Below are positions 43,038 to 50,816 of a DNA stretch of 64,000 nt, in pieces. This DNA comes from JAABRE01 sp964413275. GTDB lineage: Bacteria > Cyanobacteriota > Cyanobacteriia > Cyanobacteriales > JAABRE01. Positions within the stretch are counted from its first letter, which is position 1. Every line of letters begins with the position of its first letter. The notes under the pieces were generated by a model. The model was not told the origin of the DNA and did not search any database. It saw only the letters and a list, made by a program, of their open reading frames with translations. A program made the position numbers and the translations under genes. The stretch spans positions 1 to 64,000 of the forward strand of contig CAYPSO010000005.1 of assembly GCA_964413275.1 (NCBI GenBank). Reading direction: 5' to 3'.

Positions 43038-44123
43038 CTAATTAGCGTCTTGAATATAATTTTTTCTTTCTGCTAATAATTTAGGTTTTAAATACAAATT
43101 TTCTAGTAAAACTGAAGCCCCGGCCACCCAAGGGGGAACAATTAAAGCTCCAATAATTCCTAATAATTGTGCTCCTCCTAATACGGCGAGTAATTGATAG
43201 AGAGGATTAATTTTTACTGACGAACCTACCAATAAAGGATCGAGAATATAGGTTTCTACATTTTGGATAATTACAAATAGTAATAACACCCAAAGAAAAG
43301 TCCATCCTCCTTGAGCCACTGCCACAATTAAGGCCGGAATAGCACCAATAACAGGGCCAAAAAAAGGAATTAAATTAGTAATTCCGGCAATAACTCCTAA
43401 ACCCAAAGCTAACTCAGAAATACCAAGAAATTTCAGACCAAAAGTAATAGCTATAGATAAAATACCAGAAACTAAAATTCTTCCTTGAAGATAACTTCCC
43501 ATTCTTTGACTCATTATGGGTACTTGTGCAGCTAGACGCTCATTCCAAGGCTGGGGAAATAAATTTACTAGACCTTCTATTAATGTTTTTGAACCTGATA
43601 ATATATAACCAGAAAAAAATAGCGACAAAACAAGACTTAAAACACCACCAATAATTCCTCTAGTGATACCATAGGAACGCACAACTAACTCCTGAGAAGA
43701 TCTAAAACCCCAAGTTATAATTGCTTGTACATCGAATAATCTATTAATTAAATCAAGGGTTTCTGGTTGAGTCATTCCTAATCTCATGACAGTATCCCTT
43801 GCTATTATTTCTAATACTTCTAAATAACTAGGTAATTTCCTAATTAAACGATCGATTTGCTGAATAACAGTAGGACCAATTACTAATCCTAATCCTGTAA
43901 TAATTGAAATTAAACCAAGATATACTAAAATAACACCTAACCAACGAGGTATTTTTAATTTTTCTGCCTTGTTAATAATAGGTGCTAAAGTGGCTGCAAT
44001 TACAATAGCTATCATTAATATAATTAGCAAACTTCTTAATTGCCAAAGTAAGACTAATGATAAACCAGAGCCAATAATTAAAGTGATGTTCGCAGTGGAA
44101 AGGGTAATACGTCTTTCTGACAT
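43038..44123 (-). CDS. AI-2E/PerM family transporter
   Basis: This 361-aa membrane protein has seven to eight hydrophobic segments. The start (IIGSGLSLVLLWQLRSLLIIL) and the C-terminal block with LGVIAGITNLIPFFGPVIGAIPALIVA, ETYILDPLLVGSSVKINPL and LGIIGALIVPP are typical of the AI-2E transporter (PerM/TqsA) superfamily. Different members export autoinducer-2 or work as sodium/proton antiporters, so the substrate is open. A single gene with its own ~270-bp upstream region. Confidence 0.88.
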   Translation of the reverse strand: MSERRITLSTANITLIIGSGLSLVLLWQLRSLLIILMIAIVIAATLAPIINKAEKLKIPRWLGVILVYLGLISIITGLGLVIGPTVIQQIDRLIRKLPSYLEVLEIIARDTVMRLGMTQPETLDLINRLFDVQAIITWGFRSSQELVVRSYGITRGIIGGVLSLVLSLFFSGYILSGSKTLIEGLVNLFPQPWNERLAAQVPIMSQRMGSYLQGRILVSGILSIAITFGLKFLGISELALGLGVIAGITNLIPFFGPVIGAIPALIVAVAQGGWTFLWVLLLFVIIQNVETYILDPLLVGSSVKINPLYQLLAVLGGAQLLGIIGALIVPPWVAGASVLLENLYLKPKLLAERKNYIQDAN

Positions 44124-44307
44124 TAGAGTAGTTTAGAGTAGTATAGATAAGAAGAAAAAAAGTAATTATATTTTTTTAAACTATAGCAAACTATAGCATT
44201 AAGTATTAATTTGGCTCACTTAAGCTATGAAAAGATTAAATGTTACAATTTTTACCCCTCTTAAGAGAAAACTTCTGTATTATTACGTAATAAGTAAGTA
44301 TGCCCAC

Positions 44308-44329
44308 GCCAAATTTTAGTACATTTGGC
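44308..44329. promoter_or_regulatory. Short palindrome in the divergent region at 44.3 kb
   Basis: GCCAAAT and ATTTGGC form a 7-bp inverted repeat with an 8-base loop, 68 bp before the pilin-like gene, in the gap between two divergent genes. It could be an operator or a transcript hairpin. Confidence 0.3.
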
Positions 44330-44396
44330 CGTTGTTATTATTAATAAACAGATCGAGAATTAAATGTATATATATAATATCTACTAATACTTAAAT

Positions 44397-45923
44397 ATGA
44401 TTGGTATAAAAGCTCACACAGTATTAAGAAGTATTCTCATCAATCAGGCAAGGAAACAAGGTCTAATCACTCCCATCGATTTTGATCCAAAATTGAAACT
44501 TGTTTTAATTAATCAGTTAAGGGAAAAAGGTTTTGTTACCCCGATGATTTTATCTTTAGGAATGGTAACACTCTTAGTTGGTACAACTATGATGGTTAGG
44601 TCACAAGCTGAAGAAATTCAATCAAAACAACAAAAACAAACCCATCAAGTTTTTTCAGTGGCAGAAGTAGGGATAACACGCTATCAACAATTGATTAAGA
44701 ATTATTCTGCTATTGCTGCATATCCTGATTGTAGTCAAGGTAGAGATACCAATAATCAATGTCTAGATACATCAGCAGATGTTAGTTGGAGTAATCCTAG
44801 CTCAATTTTACCCGATGATTCTTTTTGTGATGTTTCCTATGGTGCTGTCAGTGAAGCTGAGGGTAAAGTTAGCAGTTTAGCCAATCTAGATTTACAAAAT
44901 ATCGATCCTAACGATGCAAATCCTCTTAATGGCAAAGGGCAATATCGACTTGTTAGTTATGAATATAATCCATCTACAGCCACTTCTGGCATAGGTACAT
45001 TAATTGTTGAAGGAAGATTAAAAGAAGCTATTAAACAAATTAAAGTAGAGATTCCTGTAGAAAGAAGTACAAATATAGGAGCAAATACTACAACTGGAAT
45101 ATGGATTAGATCGAATCTTAATTCTACTATTTCTGGCTCTGGTCAAATTCAAGGACATATTAAAGATTCCACTTGCTCAGATGATGTTGTCACGGCTAAT
45201 GTTGAAAATCTTCAAACATATCAACAAGAGCCTTATGTAACCAATGGAGAAACATATACCTATAATGCCACACCGGGGCAATCCTTTCCTTCTTTGCCCA
45301 ATGAGGGAGCAAGCATCCCTACAGGTGCTGGAGTCAATATCTTATATCAAATTGATAATTCCACAGATAGCTTGCCTCGTGCGGGAGATGTAGAAGTTGA
45401 TAATGTTTACACATATTATGTCAGTAATGTTGGTACATCCGTTGATTTGAATACTGGTACTAACCTCAATATTGATGCAGGGGCTGGTAAAACTATAGTT
45501 TTATATCTAGAAGGAGACATGAGCTTAGCTGAAAGTAGTTCGATTACAGTTGCCCCCGGTACTACTTTGATTGTTTATGCTCACGGTGCAGTCGATTTGT
45601 CTGGTGGTTCAAGTGATGGGCCAATTCAAAATAATAATACTCCAGATTATGCTCAAATATATGTTTATGAGGGAGATAATGTTAAATTAGCTGGCGGTAC
45701 AAATATGAAACTATTTGTTTTTGCTCCTGATTCTTTAGTTGAACAAACGGGTAGTAATCAAGTTATAGGAACAATTTGGGCTAATTCTTGGCAAGCTTCG
45801 GGAGATGCTAAATTTATTGAGGGAGAAACAAATTTAGCTAATATAGAAATTGCAGATAATTTATTAGATGATAATTATTCGATTAAACCAGTTAATTCTT
45901 GGACTCAAGTTGATGTTAAATAA
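44397..45923 (+). CDS. Pilin-like surface protein of unknown function (PilX-like N-terminus)
   Basis: The 508-aa protein has one membrane helix near the N-terminus (GFVTPMILSLGMVTLLVGTT, ~45-64) followed by a heptad-like stretch ending in VAEVGITRYQQLI, as in PilX-type minor pilins. The rest is a large beta-rich, Ser/Thr/Asn-rich domain with motifs such as TIVLYLEGDMSL, VAPGTTLIVYAHGAVDLSGGS and NMKLFVFAPDSLVEQTGSNQV, like a right-handed beta-solenoid. The prepilin-like motif LINQxRxxGxxTP occurs twice (residues 14-26 and 37-49), an odd internal duplication. Likely exported and attached to pili or the envelope. It is monocistronic. Confidence 0.6.
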   Translation: MIGIKAHTVLRSILINQARKQGLITPIDFDPKLKLVLINQLREKGFVTPMILSLGMVTLLVGTTMMVRSQAEEIQSKQQKQTHQVFSVAEVGITRYQQLIKNYSAIAAYPDCSQGRDTNNQCLDTSADVSWSNPSSILPDDSFCDVSYGAVSEAEGKVSSLANLDLQNIDPNDANPLNGKGQYRLVSYEYNPSTATSGIGTLIVEGRLKEAIKQIKVEIPVERSTNIGANTTTGIWIRSNLNSTISGSGQIQGHIKDSTCSDDVVTANVENLQTYQQEPYVTNGETYTYNATPGQSFPSLPNEGASIPTGAGVNILYQIDNSTDSLPRAGDVEVDNVYTYYVSNVGTSVDLNTGTNLNIDAGAGKTIVLYLEGDMSLAESSSITVAPGTTLIVYAHGAVDLSGGSSDGPIQNNNTPDYAQIYVYEGDNVKLAGGTNMKLFVFAPDSLVEQTGSNQVIGTIWANSWQASGDAKFIEGETNLANIEIADNLLDDNYSIKPVNSWTQVDVK

Positions 45924-46015
45924 ATTAAAATTAGCTAACAAGGTTGCTTCATCCTATAAAGAAAAAAAAAGATTAAATAATATTTATAAATCAAAATTAT
46001 TTTAACTCAACTGAA

Positions 46016-46519
46016 ATGAAAGTTAGAACTGCTAATCCTAAAGATGTTTCCTTAATTTTATCATTCATTCAAAAAAAAGCAGATTTTGATCGCCATATCG
46101 GTGCTTTTTCAGGAATCTTACAAGTCTCAGAAGATAAAATCAGCAGAACACTTTTTAGTACCAATCCTTTCGCCTATGTTTTATTTGTGGAAGATGCTGG
46201 GCGAGAAATTGGTTTTGCACTCTATGGATTTAGATATTCGTCGTTTATTGGTCAACCTAGTATTTGGCTTGATGACTTATTTATTGATGAAAATATGAGA
46301 AGTCAAGGTGCTGGAGCCGCATTAATGCAAAGTTTAGCTCAAATCGCCTTAAAACATGATTGTACCCATATTTCGTGGACTGCTGATGCTCGTAACACTC
46401 GTGGACTCAATTTTTATCATGGTTTAGGGGCTAAAATTATTAAACAGGAAGATAACAGATGTTATTGGCAATGGGATTTTAATTTATTAAGCAAGCACAA
46501 AAAGGCGTTGCTAATTTAA
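46016..46519 (+). CDS. GNAT family N-acetyltransferase
   Basis: The 167-aa protein has the full GNAT fold: an N-terminal MKVRTANPKDVSLILSFI, the central strand with SIWLDDLFIDENMRSQGAGA (the RxxGxG/A acetyl-CoA pyrophosphate loop, here RSQGAG) and the C-terminal ISWTADARNTRGLNFYHGLGAKI. The last block resembles diamine (spermidine) acetyltransferases, so a polyamine or amino-acid substrate is plausible. The ATG at 46016 opens the fold directly. It is convergent with rtcB and no partner gene is adjacent. Confidence 0.85.
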   Translation: MKVRTANPKDVSLILSFIQKKADFDRHIGAFSGILQVSEDKISRTLFSTNPFAYVLFVEDAGREIGFALYGFRYSSFIGQPSIWLDDLFIDENMRSQGAGAALMQSLAQIALKHDCTHISWTADARNTRGLNFYHGLGAKIIKQEDNRCYWQWDFNLLSKHKKALLI

Positions 46520-46617
46520 AACATGAATTTTATTTTGTTGGTTTTTAAAAATGCCCCCTAGGGGCTAGGGGGGCTAAAACTGCTGTATTTCTCAGAGATT
46601 CAGCAACACCATTTTTT

Positions 46618-47337
46618 TTAACCTTTAACACAGACTACCTGTTTTAAAGTTGCAACTATTTCTACCAAGTCTGATTGCTGATTCATAACTTGTTCAATAG
46701 GTTTATAAGCTGCGGGAATTTCATCTAAAACTCCTTTATCTTTACGACATTCAATTCCTTCAGTTTGCTGAATTAAATCATCTAAAGTATAGGTATCTTT
46801 TGCCTTAGTTCTTGACATTAACCTGCCAGCACCATGACTGCAACTACAAAAACTTTCATGATTACCTTTTCCTTTAACAATGAAAGATTTTGCTCCCATT
46901 GAACCCGGAATAATCCCATAATCTTCGGTTTTTGCTCTTACTGCTCCTTTACGAGTTACATAAACTGATTCTCCAAAATGTACTTCTTTTTCTGCATAAT
47001 TGTGATGACAGTTAACAGTAATTAAAGGTTTTGTTGGTTTTCCTCCTACTAAATGTTTTTCAATAATTTGCTTAAATCTATTCATCATTACATCTCGATT
47101 ATAGCGAGCATAATTTTGCGCCCATTGCAAATCCCGCCAATAAGCAGCAAATTCTGGCGTACCTTGAACAAAATAAGCTAAATCTGGGTCTGGTAATGAG
47201 ATTTCAGCTAATTTCATTAGCTTTTTAGCTGAATTAATGTGACATTCAGCTAATTTATTACCAATATGCCGCGAACCAGAATGAAGCATCAGCCAAACTT
47301 GGTTTTCGGTATCGATGCAAACTTCAATAAAGTGGTT
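46618..47337 (-). CDS. rtcB: RNA-splicing ligase RtcB, exon 2
   Basis: This is the C-terminal 239 residues of RtcB, which joins 2',3'-cyclic phosphate or 3'-phosphate RNA ends to 5'-OH ends using GTP and Mn. It begins with NHFIEVCIDTENQ, the Asn-His that bind GTP and metal in the family's GGGNHF motif. It continues with LMLHSGSRHIGNKLAE, VNCHHNYAEKE and the guanylylated His in SCSHGAGRLMSR. In the genome the frame could start at TTG 47340, but that codon belongs to the intron end. Splicing of the group I intron (47338-48373) joins it in frame to exon 1, giving 393 aa, a normal length. Confidence 0.93.
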   Translation of the reverse strand, partial: NHFIEVCIDTENQVWLMLHSGSRHIGNKLAECHINSAKKLMKLAEISLPDPDLAYFVQGTPEFAAYWRDLQWAQNYARYNRDVMMNRFKQIIEKHLVGGKPTKPLITVNCHHNYAEKEVHFGESVYVTRKGAVRAKTEDYGIIPGSMGAKSFIVKGKGNHESFCSCSHGAGRLMSRTKAKDTYTLDDLIQQTEGIECRKDKGVLDEIPAAYKPIEQVMNQQSDLVEIVATLKQVVCVKG

Positions 47338-48373
47338 CAATTTTGTTACTTGTTACTCATATTTTTTAATCTCCATAATCTGATTTCAATACTTTTTTTG
47401 CTTCTTTTTAGCATTGCTATTGAATCTTCTATGGAATGATTAAAAATATATATATCTTCTTCTTTTGTCCAATTTTTTCTATTAGCTATTTTTTTCATAG
47501 TCTGAGGACGAACCCAACTTAAAACTTCTCTTGCTTTTTGTGATTTCCTTGATAATGCTAGACAATTTTCATAGTACAAAAATTGCACTAATAGTTGAGC
47601 ATCTTCTTTAAAAAGAGCAATATTATAAACATTATCCCTTTGATTTCTTTTAGAGGTTTTTTCTTTACCTATAGTTAATTTAATTACTTGCAAAAAAGCA
47701 TTTGCTATAGATGAACTAGAAGTAACTAAAGAAATAAAAGGAAAACCTTGGCAAGTTAAACCTAAAGAACCATCTCCATCTATTAAACCTCTAAAATAAT
47801 CTGCTTGAGAAAATTTACAAGTGGGTATGTCAATTAAATTGGACTTTTTACCATAAGATAATCCCCATGATTCAAGATAATCTCTAAATTCCTGATCGTA
47901 AACTCTCCAAACTACGGATTTATAATCATCACTAAAGTTTGTTGTTCTTGTACGTTCAGTTATTGAAGAATTAAATCTCAATAACTTTTTAAATGCCCAT
48001 AAAATGTCTTCATCTTTTTTACTAACTTCCACGCTTAAACGTCCTCTATTACGAGTAGATTTAGATAAGTGACCGTCAGTTTGAATGAAGCCAAACATAT
48101 AGGAATAATCTGGACTTTCAAGACTAATATCAGTGGGAATCATCAATTTATAGAAAGCGTGAAAATAGTAACAGATCAAGTCATTTCTGCTTGATTCTAT
48201 ACCTTCAGATTTGGTATAGTTCGGAGTACACCTTCATCCTATAATTATAGGATGCCCAAGTCCCTCTACTCTCTACGGGGCGTTTTACCGCTTCCCTCGG
48301 AATTAGCATCTCAGCTTTTCCCGATTTGGACGAGTTTTCATTCTTGTATTACTACAAGACGGGGCAACACTTT
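47338..48373 (-). ncRNA. Group I intron in rtcB carrying a homing endonuclease gene
   Basis: This 1036-nt intron separates codons GGG-154 and Asn-155 of rtcB. Group I features are visible on the minus strand. The upstream exon ends in U (48374), which pairs with G (48365), giving the required U-G wobble, with GGGG-CCCC next to it forming P1. A perfect P8 hairpin lies at 48235-48254. P7 strands GAGTA (48267-48271) and TACTC (48224-48228) flank it, with an S-like motif AAGGTGTACTCC. A terminal G (47338) precedes exon 2. Stops in all frames exclude an intein. The endonuclease gene fills the 3' part. Confidence 0.9.
47346..48143 (-). CDS. LAGLIDADG homing endonuclease encoded in the rtcB intron
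   Basis: The protein (265 aa from ATG 48143) has two LAGLIDADG helices, MFGFIQTDG near the N-terminus and YFRGLIDGDG about 115 residues later, so it should act as a monomer cutting a long asymmetric site in intron-less rtcB. The acidic residues at the end of both motifs are intact. A C-terminal segment with NWTKEEDIYIFNH and SKKSIEIRLWRLK looks like a Myb/SANT-type DNA-binding helix bundle, an extra domain. The frame is open to TTG 48179, but ATG 48143 is the better start. The stop lies eight bases before the 3' splice site. Intact reading frame suggests a recent or active mobile intron; maturase activity is also possible. Confidence 0.9.
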   Translation of the reverse strand: MIPTDISLESPDYSYMFGFIQTDGHLSKSTRNRGRLSVEVSKKDEDILWAFKKLLRFNSSITERTRTTNFSDDYKSVVWRVYDQEFRDYLESWGLSYGKKSNLIDIPTCKFSQADYFRGLIDGDGSLGLTCQGFPFISLVTSSSSIANAFLQVIKLTIGKEKTSKRNQRDNVYNIALFKEDAQLLVQFLYYENCLALSRKSQKAREVLSWVRPQTMKKIANRKNWTKEEDIYIFNHSIEDSIAMLKRSKKSIEIRLWRLKNMSNK

Positions 48374-48835
48374 ACCCCCACCTAATGAACCAAGCTGATT
48401 AATAGCTTTAGTTTCTAAACGTTGTACTTTTTGATGTAATTCCTTAAAATCTCGCCATCCTTGCCAATTAGTAACCGCTTTTTCAATATCTTTATTTTCA
48501 TTACGGCCAACCGGAATTGCTGCTTCAATATCAAGGCGAATTTGTTTAAGCTTGCCTTCAAGTTGATTTGCATGAAAAGGCATTTTTACTGCTGCCATCC
48601 CGCAACCAATATCAACTCCCACAGCAGCAGGAATTACTGCATCTTTAGTAGCAATTACTGAGCCTACTAATGCACCTTTTCCTAAGTGAACATCGGGCAT
48701 AAGAGAAACGTGCTTAAATACAAAAGGTAAAGAAGCAACATTTCTTGCCATTTGGCTTTCTTTAGGATCTAATGGATTACTTGCCCAAGATAAAACTGGT
48801 TTTTCTGTTAATAAATTTAATTCTTCGTAAGGCAT
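48374..48835 (-). CDS. rtcB: RNA-splicing ligase RtcB, exon 1
   Basis: This is the N-terminal 154 residues of RtcB. It contains LMPDVHLGKGALVGSVIATK (around residue 50), the metal-binding Asp75/Cys78 in VGVDIGCGMAAVKM and the end LGSLGGG that leads into NHF of exon 2. Without splicing, translation would run 11 codons into the intron (KVLPRLVVIQE) and stop, giving an inactive fragment. The gene is divergent from the D12-class DNA methylase with only 64 bp between starts. No RtcA or archease gene is near. Confidence 0.93.
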
Positions 48836-48899
48836 AATTACTTATAGCTATTATTTTTTTGTAAACTGTTTATATAATAACAATTAATTTTAATAAATA

Positions 48900-49751
48900 A
48901 TGATTAAAAGTCCCCTAAGATACCCAGGTGGTAAATCTAAAGCAATTATCCAAATAGAGAAACAATTACCAGAATATTTTACTGAATATCGAGAGCCTTT
49001 TGTTGGGGGTGGTAGTGTTTTTATTTATGTTAAACAAAAATATCAGAATTTGAAATTTTGGATTAATGATTTAAACCCAGAAGTATTTTTATTCTGGAAA
49101 ATTGCCCAATCTAATTTGCAAGATTTAGTTACAGAGGTAAAAAAAGTTAAAGATAATTATCAAGATGGTAGATTATTATTTACGCAAATGAGTCAAGTTG
49201 ATGTTAATCAATTATCAGATTTAGAAAGAGCAGTAAGATTTTTTGTTTTAAATAGAATTACTTTTTCAGGAACAATAGAAGCTGGTGGTTATTCTCAAAA
49301 ATCCTTTGAAAGTAGATTTACCTATTCATCTATTGCAAGACTAAAAAATTTAGAATTTATTTTAGATAATAAAGTAACTATTACTAATTTAGATTATAGT
49401 GAGATCTTAAAACCTAATGATGGCAATGTATTTATTTTTTTAGACCCTCCTTATTATGTAGCTACGAAATCAAAATTATATGGAAAAAGAGGATGTTTAC
49501 ATACATCATTCGATCATGATAAATTTGCAAAAATTGTTAATCATTGTCATCATCTCTGGTTAATTACTTATGATAATTCACCAGAGATTATAAATAAGTT
49601 TAAAAACGCCAATATTCAGCCGTTTGAATTACAATATGGGATGAACAATTATCAACGTTCCAATGCTGCTAAAGGTCGAGAAATTTTTATCAGAAATTAT
49701 GATAAAAAGCCAGATAATAATCAAAAACAATTAACTTTGAATTTATTTTAA
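48900..49751 (+). CDS. D12-class DNA adenine-N6 methyltransferase
   Basis: The 283-aa protein has the Dam/DpnM-type motif order: motif I region SPLRYPGGKSKAI at the N-terminus, REPFVGGGSVF (the F-GGG step), and catalytic DPPY in IFLDPPYYVATKSK at ~180. FSGTIEAGGYSQKSFESRF in the middle fits the target-recognition region of the alpha class. Such enzymes methylate adenine in short sites such as GATC. No endonuclease gene is adjacent, so it is probably an orphan regulator or protective methylase. The start is well defined by the conserved N-terminal motif. Confidence 0.88.
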   Translation: MIKSPLRYPGGKSKAIIQIEKQLPEYFTEYREPFVGGGSVFIYVKQKYQNLKFWINDLNPEVFLFWKIAQSNLQDLVTEVKKVKDNYQDGRLLFTQMSQVDVNQLSDLERAVRFFVLNRITFSGTIEAGGYSQKSFESRFTYSSIARLKNLEFILDNKVTITNLDYSEILKPNDGNVFIFLDPPYYVATKSKLYGKRGCLHTSFDHDKFAKIVNHCHHLWLITYDNSPEIINKFKNANIQPFELQYGMNNYQRSNAAKGREIFIRNYDKKPDNNQKQLTLNLF

Positions 49752-49924
49752 ATAATTTATCTAATAACTTCTTACTTACAGGTTGCTGAATAAATATAAA
49801 ACCTTTACCAATCAAGGATTTTAGGTAGTTTTAATAGTTATCAGTTATCAAGACTTTTGCTCCTGAATACTGAATACTGACTCCTCGTCTTAACCAGCAA
49901 ACTCCTTGAGGCAAACCCTACTTA

Positions 49925-50800
49925 TTACTTACTAATTGGCTTTCCTTGTTTATCTAAATATCCTGTTTCAATTAAAAAGACTTTTAAAGCAGTCGGAAAA
50001 TCAGGATAAGCTCCTATTTGATTATTATTTTCGTCATAAATTTCTAACCCCCAATCCGATTGTTTATCATAATTAGCTAACATAAATTTCCAACCTTCTT
50101 CGTATTCTCCTAATAAGATTTTTTGAGCTACATATCCTGCTAAAACTCCATTTTCAAACTCATTTTCTTGAATAACTTTATACATATCCCAAGCGGTGGA
50201 TCTTAAATATTTTGGATAATTACGAGTAACATTTTTAAATTCACCATTTTCTAGTCTTAAAATTAACGATGGAGGAAAAGAACCTGCATAGGAACTAAAA
50301 GCATAAAGAAAAGAATTATCATAGGTTATAAATTCAAATTTACCGTCATTATCTAGGTCTTGAAAAGTTCCTCCTCCCCCGTCTGAAAATCCTGTTTCTA
50401 TTTGTTTAAATTCTTGTTGGTTTTCTTGCCAAAAATAAACAAAATGATTAGTACAACAATGCGCTCCTCCACTATAAGTTCTGACAATTACTTCAGGAAT
50501 ATTATCAGCATCTAAATCTTGTAAAGAAACATTAGCAAAGCTACCTGTCATTTGACCATTAGTTATTTTTAATTTATTATCATAGTAGATTTGATAGTTT
50601 AAGTTAGAATCTTCGGATTCAGTTGAATAATCATAGGGTTTATAATTAACTATGACTTTAATTTTATCTAAATTTAATTCTTGATTTTTGATTTCAGAAG
50701 TATCATAATCAATCTCTAAAGTTGTTTGACTATTAACAACAGGTATAAATACTAGATTTAGGGCTAATAAAATAGAAGATAGTTGAAAAAGTTTTTTCAT
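49925..50800 (-). CDS. Secreted protein with calcium-loop/VCBS-like repeats, unknown function
   Basis: The protein (291 aa from this start) begins with a signal peptide (MKKLFQLSSILLALNLVFIP, cleavage likely after VNSQ). The mature part has DLDADNIPEVIV and DLDNDGKFEFI, FG-GAP/VCBS-type loops that bind calcium, around a Cys pair in GGAHCCTNHFVYFW. The C-terminal third is helical, with VFLIETGYLDKQGKP. The frame is open 13 codons further upstream, but the Met before KKLFQLS gives a proper signal peptide. Probably periplasmic or surface-located. I know of no function. Confidence 0.65.
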   Translation of the reverse strand: MKKLFQLSSILLALNLVFIPVVNSQTTLEIDYDTSEIKNQELNLDKIKVIVNYKPYDYSTESEDSNLNYQIYYDNKLKITNGQMTGSFANVSLQDLDADNIPEVIVRTYSGGAHCCTNHFVYFWQENQQEFKQIETGFSDGGGGTFQDLDNDGKFEFITYDNSFLYAFSSYAGSFPPSLILRLENGEFKNVTRNYPKYLRSTAWDMYKVIQENEFENGVLAGYVAQKILLGEYEEGWKFMLANYDKQSDWGLEIYDENNNQIGAYPDFPTALKVFLIETGYLDKQGKPISK

Positions 50801-50816
50801 ATTTAAAGTTTTGATT

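Noticed and set aside
46618..48835. Intein in RtcB
   Set aside because: The inserted DNA has stop codons in the rtcB frame soon after exon 1 (TGA at 48338-48340) and the endonuclease has its own start and stop, so protein splicing is impossible.
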